In this document: in pieces, positions 1-6,701 of the stretch
Numbering within the stretch: position 1 is the first letter of the stretch
Layout: every line of letters starts with the position of its first letter
Assembly: GCA_023396615.1 (NCBI GenBank)
Contig: JAEWVM010000200.1
Span: 1 to 10,246 of the forward strand
Origin: Spirochaetota bacterium
GTDB taxonomy: Bacteria; Spirochaetota; UBA4802; JAFGJZ01
DNA length: 10,246 nucleotides
Direction: 5' to 3'
The notes under the pieces: generated by a model
What the model was told of the DNA's origin: nothing
Seen by the model: the letters and a program-made list of their open reading frames with translations, nothing else
The model's database searches: none
Made by a program: the position numbers and the translations under genes

Positions 1-509
1 AGAGCGCTTGTTAAAAGTCCTGTGCGCGTTGTTGCGCCTATAAGAGTGAATGGAGAAATGCTGAGTTTGACGGATTTAGTTCCAACACCCTGACCAATAA
101 GAATATCTATTGTTCGGTCTTCCATAGCCGGATAAAGAATTTCTTCAATAGCCGGGGAAAGACGGTGAATTTCATCTATGAATAAAATATCATTAGGTTC
201 AAGTGCTGTAAGAATTGACGCCAAATCGCCTGCTTTTTCAATTACAGGTGCTGATGTCGACTTAATGTTTACTCCCATTTCTCTTGCGATGATATAAGCA
301 AGAGTTGTTTTTCCAAGTCCCGGAGGTCCTGCAAGCAGAACATGATCAAGCGGGATTTTTCTCATCAATGCGGATTTTATGAAAACTTTAAGGTTTTCAA
401 CAATTCCATTCTGTCCAATAAACTGATCGAGAAGCTGAGGCCGGAGATTTCTCTCGTCGTCATCTTCTTTTGTTTTGCATGGAGATAGAATATCGTCTTC
501 ACTTGACAT
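1..509 (-). CDS. ruvB: Holliday junction branch-migration helicase RuvB, N-terminal part (3' end beyond window)
   Basis: This is the AAA+ motor of the RuvAB complex, which moves Holliday junctions during recombination and repair in the cytoplasm. The 169 complete residues visible carry the family signature: the RPQLLDQFIGQ segment near residues 23-33, Walker A GPPGLGKTT (61-69), Walker B with ILFIDEIHRLSP (108-119), and the sensor-type GATTR (158-162). The lid, the winged-helix DNA-binding domain and the arginine finger lie off the left edge. The ATG at 509-507 was chosen because it follows the upstream EIIA gene with an 11-base overlap. An in-frame GTG two codons upstream is possible but less likely. 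No clear Shine-Dalgarno precedes the ATG, so translation is probably coupled to the EIIA gene. The first 20 residues are an acidic, Ser/Asp-rich extension. The family assignment is essentially certain. Neither ruvA nor ruvC is visible on the upstream side. Confidence 0.97.
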   Translation of the reverse strand, partial: MSSEDDILSPCKTKEDDDERNLRPQLLDQFIGQNGIVENLKVFIKSALMRKIPLDHVLLAGPPGLGKTTLAYIIAREMGVNIKSTSAPVIEKAGDLASILTALEPNDILFIDEIHRLSPAIEEILYPAMEDRTIDILIGQGVGTKSVKLSISPFTLIGATTRTGLLTSA

Positions 510-969
510 TTGCACAATTATCAATAATGAACTTTTTAATTTCGGAGGAGTCTTTTAGAGATATCAATTTATCTTTAAGCTGATCATTATTCATAAACTT
601 TGCAATCGCTGCCAGGTTTTTTACATGAAGCTGCATTTTTGATTTGGGAGAGAGAAGAAGAATGATAATCTGTACAGGCTCGTCATCTATTGCTTCAAAA
701 TTAATACCTTTTGGAAGAATAGCCATAGCAATTTTAGGCTCTTCTATCTGATCGATAACGCAATGAGGAATCGCGATTCCTTTTCCTATTCCGGTACTCA
801 TTGACTTTTCGCGTTCAATAAGAGCTTTTGTTATAGAATCGGCAAGTTCACCGGGAAGCTGTCCGTTTTTAACTAGGAGATTTACCAAATATTTAATAAT
901 ATCCCATCTGTTTGTGGGTTTATAGTCAGTAACTATCGTATCAGGGAAAAGAGATTCTATCAAAATCAC
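499..969 (-). CDS. Stand-alone PTS EIIA domain protein (PtsN / fructose-mannitol EIIA type)
   Basis: This is a 156-residue single-domain protein of the PTS_EIIA_2 family. Such proteins accept phosphate from HPr or NPr, and as EIIA-Ntr they act as cytoplasmic regulators rather than sugar carriers. The hallmark STGIGKGIAIPHC places the phospho-acceptor histidine at residue 69, and the ILLLSPKSKMQLH segment (about 103-115) is also typical. No EIIB or EIIC domain follows, and the length fits PtsN-like proteins. The start is GTG at 969-967. An in-frame TAA lies at 975-973, so no longer start exists, and GAGG at 980-977 sits 7 bases away. The gene overlaps ruvB by 11 bases and has its own candidate promoter downstream of the glnS terminator. 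I see no rpoN or hpf neighbour, which is the usual ptsN context, so the specific name ptsN is withheld. A second EIIA domain is fused to the antiporter at 4919-6613. Confidence 0.9.
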   Translation of the reverse strand: MILIESLFPDTIVTDYKPTNRWDIIKYLVNLLVKNGQLPGELADSITKALIEREKSMSTGIGKGIAIPHCVIDQIEEPKIAMAILPKGINFEAIDDEPVQIIILLLSPKSKMQLHVKNLAAIAKFMNNDQLKDKLISLKDSSEIKKFIIDNCANVK

Positions 970-976
970 AGCTTAA

Positions 977-980
977 CCTC
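977..980 (-). promoter_or_regulatory. Ribosome-binding site deciding the GTG start of the EIIA gene
   Basis: On the minus strand GAGG lies 7 bases before GTG at 969-967. An in-frame TAA two codons upstream excludes an earlier start. The next in-frame ATG is far inside the domain, after the start of the conserved fold, so GTG is the only sensible start. Confidence 0.7.
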
Positions 981-996
981 AAAAAATCACATGCCG

Positions 997-1028
997 AATA
1001 TAGTCAGGCAAAGTGGGGATTTAGTCAA
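997..1028 (-). promoter_or_regulatory. Candidate promoter for the EIIA-ruvB unit
   Basis: On the minus strand TTGACT (1028-1023) is a 5/6 match to the sigma-70 -35 box, and TATATT (1002-997) is a 5/6 match to the -10 box. The spacer is 20 bases, longer than the usual 16-18, so at least one element may be misassigned. The position, between the glnS terminator and the GTG start, is where a promoter would be expected. Confidence 0.35.
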
Positions 1029-1032
1029 GATT

Positions 1033-1053
1033 AAAAATAGTCCAAACGGACTA
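1033..1053 (-). terminator. Rho-independent terminator of glnS, overlapping its stop codon
   Basis: Read on the minus strand, a perfect 6-bp stem TAGTCC/GGACTA with loop GTTT is followed at once by TTTTT (1037-1033). The stem can extend outward by one G-U and two A-U pairs into the T tract. The first three bases of the stem (1053-1051) are the glnS TAG stop codon. The hairpin separates glnS from the EIIA-ruvB unit downstream. The stem is short and only half G/C, so termination may be partial. Confidence 0.75.
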
Positions 1054-2730
1054 CTTATTAATCTTATTAAAACTATCTTTCAGGCTGACGGTTTTATTGA
1101 AAACTATTTTTTCCGGGGTGCTGTCATAGTCAACACAGAAATATCCATGTCTTTCGAACTGATATGATTCAGAAACAGCACAGCCTGAAACAGTTGGTTC
1201 AATATAGGCATTTATTACCTTTAATGAATCCGGGTTGATGTTCGTTTTGTAATCTTTTCCATCTTCTGTATCGAATGGATTTTCTTTTAAAAACAGTTTG
1301 TCGTAAAGCCTTGTTTCAATTTGAAGAGCGTGCTGAGCTGATACCCAGTGAATTGTTCCCTTCACTTTTCTTCCGTCTGGAGAATAGCCGGTTTTTGTCT
1401 GAGGATCGTATTCACAGATTATCTCGGTAATATTTCCGGAAGAATCTTTTATGAAATCAGTACATTTGATATAATATGTTCCTCTTAGGCGAACTTCATT
1501 GCCAGGGAATAGACGGTGGTATTTTGGAGGCGGAACTTCTGCAAAATCTTCTCTTTCAATATAAAGAGTTTTTGAAAATGGAACTTTTCTTTTTCCTGCC
1601 GATTCATCTTCCGGATTATTTATAAGCTCAATTTCTTCTGTTTGATTTTCAGGATAGTTTTGAATAGTCAGCTTAAGCGGATTAAGCACGGCCATTACTC
1701 TTTTTGATTTTTTATTAAGATCTTCGCGGACACAATGCTCAAGAAAAGCAAAGTCGACAGTGCTGTCAGTTTTTGAAACACCTATCTTTTCAGCAAATGA
1801 GCGTACAGCTTCTGAGGTGTATCCTCTTCTTCTTATTCCTGAAATTGTCGGCATTCTTGGATCATCCCAGCCGGAAACTGTCTTGCTTTTAACAAGGTCA
1901 AGAAGTATACGCTTGCTCATTACTGTGTAAGTAAGATTGAGTCTTGCAAATTCTATTTGACGTGGTCTGATTTGACCTTCCTCGCAAATCTGGTCTAGAA
2001 ACCAATCGTAAAGAGGTCGATGTATTTCAAATTCAAGAGTACATATTGAATGAGTGATTTCTTCGATGAAATCGCTTTGTCCATGCGCAAAATCATACAT
2101 CGGATAGATACACCATTTGTCGCCGGTACGATGATGATGTGAACGGAGTATTCTATAAAGAACAGGATCTCGCATCTGCATATTGGGTGTAGACATATCT
2201 GTTTTGGCGCGTAAAGTTTTGGTTCCGTCCGGGAATGCGCCGTTTTTCATTTTAGAAAAAAGCTCGAGGTTTTCTTCTGCTGAACGGTTTCTATAAGGAG
2301 ATTCTTTGCCTGGTATGGTAGGGGTTCCTCTGCTTTGGGCAACTTCGTCAGCGCTCATGTCGCAGACATAGGCTTTATTTTTTTTAATCAGTAATTCGGC
2401 CCAATTATAAAGCTGTTCAAAGTAATCGGATGCATAACGGGGTTCGCCGTTCCATTCGAATCCGAGCCATTTAATATCATCCATAATTGAATTGACATAT
2501 TCTGTATCTTCTTTTGCCGGATTGGTATCGTCAAATCGCAGGTTGCATTTTCCACCGTATTTATTAGCAAGACCGAAGTTGAGACATATTGATTTCGCAT
2601 GTCCGATATGAAGATATCCGTTGGGTTCCGGCGGGAACCTTGTAATTATTTTTTTCCCGGGATTTGCGGAAAGCTCTTTTTCTATAATTAGTTCAATGAA
2701 ATTAAGCGATTTTTTTTCTACGGATTCCAT
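1051..2730 (-). CDS. glnS: Glutaminyl-tRNA synthetase
   Basis: This class I aminoacyl-tRNA synthetase attaches glutamine to tRNA-Gln in the cytoplasm. The 559-residue length matches the bacterial enzyme. The Rossmann fold carries PPEPNGYLHIGHAKS (33-47) with the HIGH motif at 41-44. The KMSKS-type loop is VMSKR (270-274). Between them, DKWCIYPMYDFAHGQSD (204-220) and ITHSICTLEFE (225-235) are the GlnRS-type binding segments that separate it from GluRS. The anticodon-binding beta-barrels follow from about residue 340 and look complete. The start ATG (2730-2728) has a strong GGAGG at 2739-2735, 4 bases away. The gene lies 58 bases downstream of the ribbon-helix-helix-like gene and ends in its own terminator. 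Its presence implies direct charging of tRNA-Gln; whether GatCAB is also present cannot be seen here. Confidence 0.98.
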   Translation of the reverse strand: MESVEKKSLNFIELIIEKELSANPGKKIITRFPPEPNGYLHIGHAKSICLNFGLANKYGGKCNLRFDDTNPAKEDTEYVNSIMDDIKWLGFEWNGEPRYASDYFEQLYNWAELLIKKNKAYVCDMSADEVAQSRGTPTIPGKESPYRNRSAEENLELFSKMKNGAFPDGTKTLRAKTDMSTPNMQMRDPVLYRILRSHHHRTGDKWCIYPMYDFAHGQSDFIEEITHSICTLEFEIHRPLYDWFLDQICEEGQIRPRQIEFARLNLTYTVMSKRILLDLVKSKTVSGWDDPRMPTISGIRRRGYTSEAVRSFAEKIGVSKTDSTVDFAFLEHCVREDLNKKSKRVMAVLNPLKLTIQNYPENQTEEIELINNPEDESAGKRKVPFSKTLYIEREDFAEVPPPKYHRLFPGNEVRLRGTYYIKCTDFIKDSSGNITEIICEYDPQTKTGYSPDGRKVKGTIHWVSAQHALQIETRLYDKLFLKENPFDTEDGKDYKTNINPDSLKVINAYIEPTVSGCAVSESYQFERHGYFCVDYDSTPEKIVFNKTVSLKDSFNKINK

Positions 2731-2755
2731 TTTTCCTCCAGATCAGACTTTTTCA

Positions 2756-2784
2756 ATCAATCCGTAATGGTTCAAACATGTCAA
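2756..2784 (-). promoter_or_regulatory. Candidate glnS promoter
   Basis: On the minus strand a perfect TTGACA (2784-2779) lies just past the stop codon of the upstream gene. With a 17-base spacer the -10 hexamer would be ATTGAT (2761-2756), only a 3/6 match. It may give glnS a promoter independent of the upstream gene. The -10 is weak, so confidence is low. Confidence 0.35.
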
Positions 2785-2788
2785 TAAT

Positions 2789-3286
2789 TTAGATGTTTCG
2801 AATTGTTAAATCTTCTTTCTTTCTATAATGTATTTCGATTTTAAGTTTATAACAGTAATTGTTTTGATTTACTTTTGATACAATCCGATAATTTATATCA
2901 TAGTTATCCAGTAAATAAATGATGTCTGATAAAGCCTTGAAGTCCGAGGATGAACTACTTCTGTTTCCTATAGTCTGTCCCAGGACTCTTTTAATAGCGT
3001 CATTTAATAAAAAAGACAATGATAATTTATTAAGTTTTCTTAATTCAATTCCAGATTCATATAAATCTATGCTTAAAGTGAAGTGAATTTGCTTATATTC
3101 AATGTTTTTTGTTTGATATTTTATTGTCCCAAGAGGAATTAAATTATCATTAGAACAATATAATGTTATAATATCATTCATTATTGTGGAAATAAGTTTT
3201 GATATTGTTGTTTTTCTGATTATACCGGCTTCCTGCAAGATTTTAAAAGATGATAATTCGATGTTTGCTGTAGTTCGAGCTTTCAT
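2789..3286 (-). CDS. Hypothetical protein with two ribbon-helix-helix-like segments
   Basis: This is a 165-residue protein whose overall family I do not recognise. Two segments each look like a ribbon-helix-helix DNA-binding unit: an alternating beta-strand, a helix, a turn, and a second helix. Segment one is residues about 5-42 (strand TTANIELSS, second helix around ISKLISTIMNDII). Segment two is about 65-103 (strand QIHFTLSID, second helix around SFLLNDAIKRVL). A Ser run (110-114) links to a C-terminal alpha/beta part ending in a strand rich in Lys and Tyr (about 143-156). No signal peptide or membrane segment is seen, so it should be cytoplasmic. The ATG at 3286-3284 has GAGG at 3298-3295, 8 bases away. 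It diverges from manC, and a dyad at 3353-3376 lies between them, which would fit autoregulation. The RHH assignment is from pattern only, with no homology search. Confidence 0.6.
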   Translation of the reverse strand: MKARTTANIELSSFKILQEAGIIRKTTISKLISTIMNDIITLYCSNDNLIPLGTIKYQTKNIEYKQIHFTLSIDLYESGIELRKLNKLSLSFLLNDAIKRVLGQTIGNRSSSSSDFKALSDIIYLLDNYDINYRIVSKVNQNNYCYKLKIEIHYRKKEDLTIRNI

Positions 3287-3352
3287 TGATTCTACCTCAA
3301 TTAATAATACGTAAATATATGGGCTTTTTTCATTTTTATTATGTTTTATGAA

Positions 3353-3376
3353 AAAACTGGATAGTTATCCATTTTT
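3353..3376. repeat. Near-perfect dyad, candidate operator between the RHH-like gene and manC
   Basis: The 24 bases read AAAAcTGGATA, a central GT, then TATCCAtTTTT. They form two arms of 11 with a single non-pairing position in each arm and a two-base centre. It lies about 67 bases upstream of the RHH-like start and 85 bases upstream of the manC start. A short loop and the lack of any gene reading into it argue against a terminator. A protein-binding site is the more likely reading, by inference. Confidence 0.5.
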
Positions 3377-3411
3377 AGTGACATAATATGATTTTTGTTT
3401 CGCAATCGCAC

Positions 3412-3439
3412 TTGACATTAGAAAGTTAAGAAATAATCA
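3412..3439 (+). promoter_or_regulatory. Candidate manC promoter
   Basis: A perfect -35 TTGACA (3412-3417) is followed after 16 bases by TAATCA (3434-3439), a weak -10. The better-looking TAAAAT at 3442-3447 is 24 bases away, too far. GAGAGG at 3449-3454 is the manC ribosome-binding site, 6 bases before ATG, leaving room for only a very short leader. Confidence 0.4.
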
Positions 3440-3460
3440 GATAAAATTGAGAGGAATATA

Positions 3461-4885
3461 ATGATAAACTTAATACTTTGCGGTGGAAGTGGAACAAGAT
3501 TATGGCCTTTATCTCGTCAGATGTTTCCAAAACAGTTTGTTGACATAACTGGAAAAACATCATTGTTTCAGGAAACTGTAATACGAAATTCTGATTTATG
3601 TGATAAATTTTGCATTGTTACGAATTCTGATCATCAGTTTATTGCTTCTCATCAATTAGATGAACTTAAACTCAAAGTTAACAATGTTACATATCTTCTT
3701 GAGCCTGTAGGAAGAAATACTGCACCGGCTATTGCTCTTGCATGTTTATCTTTTGATCCGGAAGAAATAGTTTTTGTTACTCCTTCTGATCATTTGATTA
3801 AAAAAACAGAAGTTTATTCGGAAAAAGTTCATATTGCCCGACTGAATGCAGACAAGGGCAATCTTGTGACATTTGGAATTACTGCGCAATATCCAGAAAC
3901 AGGATATGGATATATTGAAGCTTCAAGTGGAAATATAGATCATGTTGATTCACTCTATAAAGTAGTTTCTTTCAGAGAAAAACCGGACAGAGAAACTGCT
4001 GAAAAGTATATAGCGGCTAAATCATACTATTGGAACAGCGGAATGTTTGTATTTAAAGCAGGTGTTTTCCTTGATGAATTGAAGAAATATTCGCCTGATA
4101 TTTATGATAGATCTAAAGAAGCTTTTGAATCAGCTGATATAGAACAAAAGAATAATCGGACAATTAGAATTCAACTAGATCAAATGAATTTAATACCATC
4201 AGACAGTATAGATTATGCAGTAATGGAAAAATCTTCAAAAGTCAGTGTAGTTGCCAGTGATATCGGATGGACAGACTTGGGCAGTTTCGATTCAATTTCC
4301 GATATAAAAGATAAAGATGAAAATGGGAATTCATTTGATGGAGATGTTATATCCATCAAATCAAAAAATAATCTTGTTTTTTCCGGAAACAGAAGAATGT
4401 CTTTAATCGGAGTGGATGATTTAATCATTGTCGATACTTCGGATGCTCTTTGCATAATGAAGAAAGGCTTTTCTCAGGAAGTCAAAGATGTTGTAAACCG
4501 TCTTCAGAATTCAAACCCTCAGGATAAAGAGCTTACAATTCTTCATTCGACGGTTCATCGTCCGTGGGGCACTTATACGGTTCTTGAAGAAAGTAAACGG
4601 TTTAAGATTAAAAAAATTGTAATTAAACCAGGTAAAAGAATTTCTCTTCAAAAACATCTGCATAGAAGTGAACATTGGGTGGTTGTTTCCGGTACAGCTA
4701 ATGTTCATTCAGGCGGCGATGATAAGGTAATATGCAAGAATGAGTCAATTTATATCCCAATTGGAGTTAATCATAGGCTTTCAAATGAAGGGAAAATTGA
4801 TCTGGTTATTATTGAAACTCAGGTTGGAGAATATGTCGGAGAGGATGACATTATCCGCATCGACGATGACTTTAAAAGATGTTAG
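3461..4885 (+). CDS. manC: Mannose-1-phosphate guanylyltransferase / mannose-6-phosphate isomerase (bifunctional)
   Basis: This cytoplasmic enzyme makes GDP-mannose from mannose-1-phosphate and GTP, and the C-terminal domain interconverts fructose-6-phosphate and mannose-6-phosphate. The product feeds surface polysaccharides and protein glycans. At 474 residues it has the usual size. The nucleotidyltransferase domain (1 to about 285) shows CGGSGTRLWPLSR (7-19), FPKQF (22-26), FREKPD (171-176) and WNSGMF (191-196). The type II isomerase cupin (about 360-470) shows HRPWGTY (366-372), KPGKRISLQ (389-397), and the metal-binding QKHLHRSEHW with H399, H401 and E404, then H438. All key residues are present, so both activities are expected. 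ATG at 3461 has GAGAGG 6 bases upstream. It is a single-gene unit: divergent from the RHH-like gene and convergent with the antiporter 33 bases downstream. I see no convincing terminator in 4886-4918. No glycosyltransferase or wzx/wzy genes are adjacent. Confidence 0.96.
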   Translation: MINLILCGGSGTRLWPLSRQMFPKQFVDITGKTSLFQETVIRNSDLCDKFCIVTNSDHQFIASHQLDELKLKVNNVTYLLEPVGRNTAPAIALACLSFDPEEIVFVTPSDHLIKKTEVYSEKVHIARLNADKGNLVTFGITAQYPETGYGYIEASSGNIDHVDSLYKVVSFREKPDRETAEKYIAAKSYYWNSGMFVFKAGVFLDELKKYSPDIYDRSKEAFESADIEQKNNRTIRIQLDQMNLIPSDSIDYAVMEKSSKVSVVASDIGWTDLGSFDSISDIKDKDENGNSFDGDVISIKSKNNLVFSGNRRMSLIGVDDLIIVDTSDALCIMKKGFSQEVKDVVNRLQNSNPQDKELTILHSTVHRPWGTYTVLEESKRFKIKKIVIKPGKRISLQKHLHRSEHWVVVSGTANVHSGGDDKVICKNESIYIPIGVNHRLSNEGKIDLVIIETQVGEYVGEDDIIRIDDDFKRC

Positions 4886-4918
4886 AGTGAAATATTATGG
4901 TTTTTCTTAGAAGATTAT

Positions 4919-6613
4919 TTAAAACAATTGTTTTATTCTTTCTGAAAGAATTTTAACATTAGAAGAAGTTAATAGAAGGTTTCGGTTGTAACTTTTCTGC
5001 ATTAGTTTTGATAGTTTAGAAATAATTTCTATATGCAGATCGTTTGATGATGCCGGTGATAAAAGAAGAAACACAGTATTTACGGGTTTCCCGTCAGGTG
5101 CATTCCATTCTATTCCCTTGTCGGATATTCCTGTCAAAAGTACAGGGGCGCTTATTGATTCTATCCGTGCATGGGGTATTGCTATGCCGTCTCCGATTGC
5201 TGTTGAATATTCTTCTTCGCGATTAATGAGAGCTTTTTCAACGTAATTTTGATCTATGTTTTTAATAAATGACTGTGCTGTCTGAATCATTTGTTTGATA
5301 GCAGAGCTTCGGTTGTTTTCTTCGAGCAGCATAATTCCATAATCGTAATTGATATAAGAAGATAGTGATACATCTTTTCTTTTTTTCATTGCATAAGTCA
5401 TCCATGGGCCCATAATGATTGATGAAATAACAGCGCTGCATACAATTGCGATGAATATTGTAGGCGTAATGATGCCGGCTTCTAAGGCAAGCAAAGCAAC
5501 AACTATTTCCATCATGCCGCCTGGAGTATGAGCAATAGAAATGAGTGTGCGGTTTATTTTGGGAACTTTGCTGAAAGTGACTCCTATCCAAGCTCCGATA
5601 AATCTTCCGAATATTCCAACTGCCGTTATCAGTGTTACTGGTAGAAGTTCAAAATTTGCGAAAAAATCAATTTTTAGGCCTATATTAACAAAAAATACAG
5701 GGACAAAAAGAGAATGAACCATTTGTGAAATTATTGCACGGGTGTCATCTTTTAGATTTTTTGCTTCACCTGCAACAATTCCTGCTATGAAGAATCCAAA
5801 AAGTGCATGTATTCCAAGTTTTTGAGTAAGAGCTCCGAATATCACTCCAAGAATACATACATAAGAAAATGAAGCTGCAGGTTCGGGGACGTTTTTCTTT
5901 TGAAAATAGTCTACAACTATATTGGAAAATTTCCTTCCAACAGTAAGAGCCAGAACTGAGAATCCTAGCGTAGCAAAGAATATTATTACTATAAAAGATG
6001 AATTTAATCCTGATTGTGTAAATAAACCTAAAATGATTGTAAAAAGTACCCAGCCGATAATATCATTAACGGCCAATGCTGACATCGTCAGAAATCCAAT
6101 GTCTGTTTTTAAAAGGCGTAAATCATGCATAACCCGTGATGCTATAGGCATGGCGCTGATTGTCATTACTACGGCCATAAAAAGGGCGAAGTAGAGTCTT
6201 TTGTCAGGATCCGCCAGATATTGATCAGGAAGAAGAAAGCATGGTATAAAAGCTATCAGCATGGGAATAGCGATATCAGATAACGCAATTAAAAGGGCGC
6301 TGCCTCTTTGTCTCCATGCTGAAGAAAAGTCTATCTCCAATCCTGTGTCCATTAATAGAAATAACACACCTATCCATGATATAGTTTCGATCATATTTTG
6401 CTGAATAGAATCATTCGGGAAAATTGATGTAAAGATTTCAGGAAAAAAACGGCCAAATAAAGTCGGACCGAGGATCACTCCGATCATTAGCTCGGCTGTA
6501 AGTACTGGCTGTTTGAATCGACGGAAAATCTCGCCTGTTATACGTGCAAGAAATAGTATTATCGCAAGCTGAATGAGAAATAAAAGAATATTTGATTCAT
6601 TCAAATAGTGCAT
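4919..6613 (-). CDS. CPA2-type cation/proton antiporter with C-terminal PTS EIIA domain
   Basis: This is an inner-membrane monovalent cation/proton exchanger (Na+ or K+) fused to a cytoplasmic phospho-acceptor domain. Residues about 10-410 are the Na_H_Exchanger fold with roughly a dozen hydrophobic segments. TAELMIGVILGP (39-50), AVNDIIGW (181-188) with the Asn183-Asp184 pair at the usual ion-binding site, and HTPGGMMEIVVAL (362-374) are typical. Residues about 420-564 are a PTS_EIIA_2 domain with STAIGDGIAIPHA, phospho-acceptor His481 (codon 5173-5171) and FLLLSPASSNDLH (515-527). The domain looks intact, so phosphorylation could gate transport. No TrkA-N (RCK) domain is present. The ATG at 6613 has no recognisable Shine-Dalgarno; the next Met (43) would remove the first membrane segment, so 6613 is kept. 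It converges on manC. The transported ion cannot be decided from sequence. Confidence 0.92.
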   Translation of the reverse strand: MHYLNESNILLFLIQLAIILFLARITGEIFRRFKQPVLTAELMIGVILGPTLFGRFFPEIFTSIFPNDSIQQNMIETISWIGVLFLLMDTGLEIDFSSAWRQRGSALLIALSDIAIPMLIAFIPCFLLPDQYLADPDKRLYFALFMAVVMTISAMPIASRVMHDLRLLKTDIGFLTMSALAVNDIIGWVLFTIILGLFTQSGLNSSFIVIIFFATLGFSVLALTVGRKFSNIVVDYFQKKNVPEPAASFSYVCILGVIFGALTQKLGIHALFGFFIAGIVAGEAKNLKDDTRAIISQMVHSLFVPVFFVNIGLKIDFFANFELLPVTLITAVGIFGRFIGAWIGVTFSKVPKINRTLISIAHTPGGMMEIVVALLALEAGIITPTIFIAIVCSAVISSIIMGPWMTYAMKKRKDVSLSSYINYDYGIMLLEENNRSSAIKQMIQTAQSFIKNIDQNYVEKALINREEEYSTAIGDGIAIPHARIESISAPVLLTGISDKGIEWNAPDGKPVNTVFLLLSPASSNDLHIEIISKLSKLMQKSYNRNLLLTSSNVKILSERIKQLF

Positions 6614-6614
6614 G

Positions 6615-6651
6615 ATTTTAATATTCGATAATTTATTAAAATATTCAATAA
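6615..6651. repeat. AT-only inverted repeat overlapping a 20-bp-phased direct repeat in the divergent intergenic region
   Basis: The 88-base gap between the antiporter and the lamin-tail gene holds two overlapping patterns. A perfect 9-bp inverted repeat is ATTTTAATA (6615-6623) and TATTAAAAT (6634-6642). A direct repeat is AATATTCgATAA (6620-6631) and AATATTCaATAA (6640-6651), 11 of 12 identical and exactly 20 bases apart. It begins 2 bases upstream of the antiporter start, where a ribosome-binding site would normally be. It could be a regulator site, but AT-rich DNA gives such matches by chance. Promoters must lie here for both genes, yet I cannot place convincing -35/-10 pairs. Confidence 0.35.
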
Positions 6652-6701
6652 AAATTTCATTTTAGTGTAAAAAATCTTTTTTAATTCGTATTTAATTATA
6701 T

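Noticed and set aside
513..515. In-frame GTG as an alternative ruvB start
   Set aside because: It would add only two residues and has no better ribosome-binding site than the ATG at 509.
2388..2600. 70-codon minus-strand open frame inside glnS
   Set aside because: It is a same-strand frame shadow of the HIGH-motif region of glnS, which is intact.
3442..3447. TAAAAT as the -10 box of manC
   Set aside because: It is 24 bases from the TTGACA -35, too far for a sigma-70 promoter, and it abuts the ribosome-binding site.
4886..4918. Terminator in the convergent manC/antiporter gap
   Set aside because: The only hairpin is TCTT/AAGA with a two-base loop; it is too weak to call.
5262..5591. 109-codon minus-strand open frame inside the antiporter gene
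   Set aside because: It is an out-of-frame shadow of the antiporter; its translation is rich in His, Cys, Arg and Tyr with no domain pattern, and the antiporter frame is intact through this stretch.
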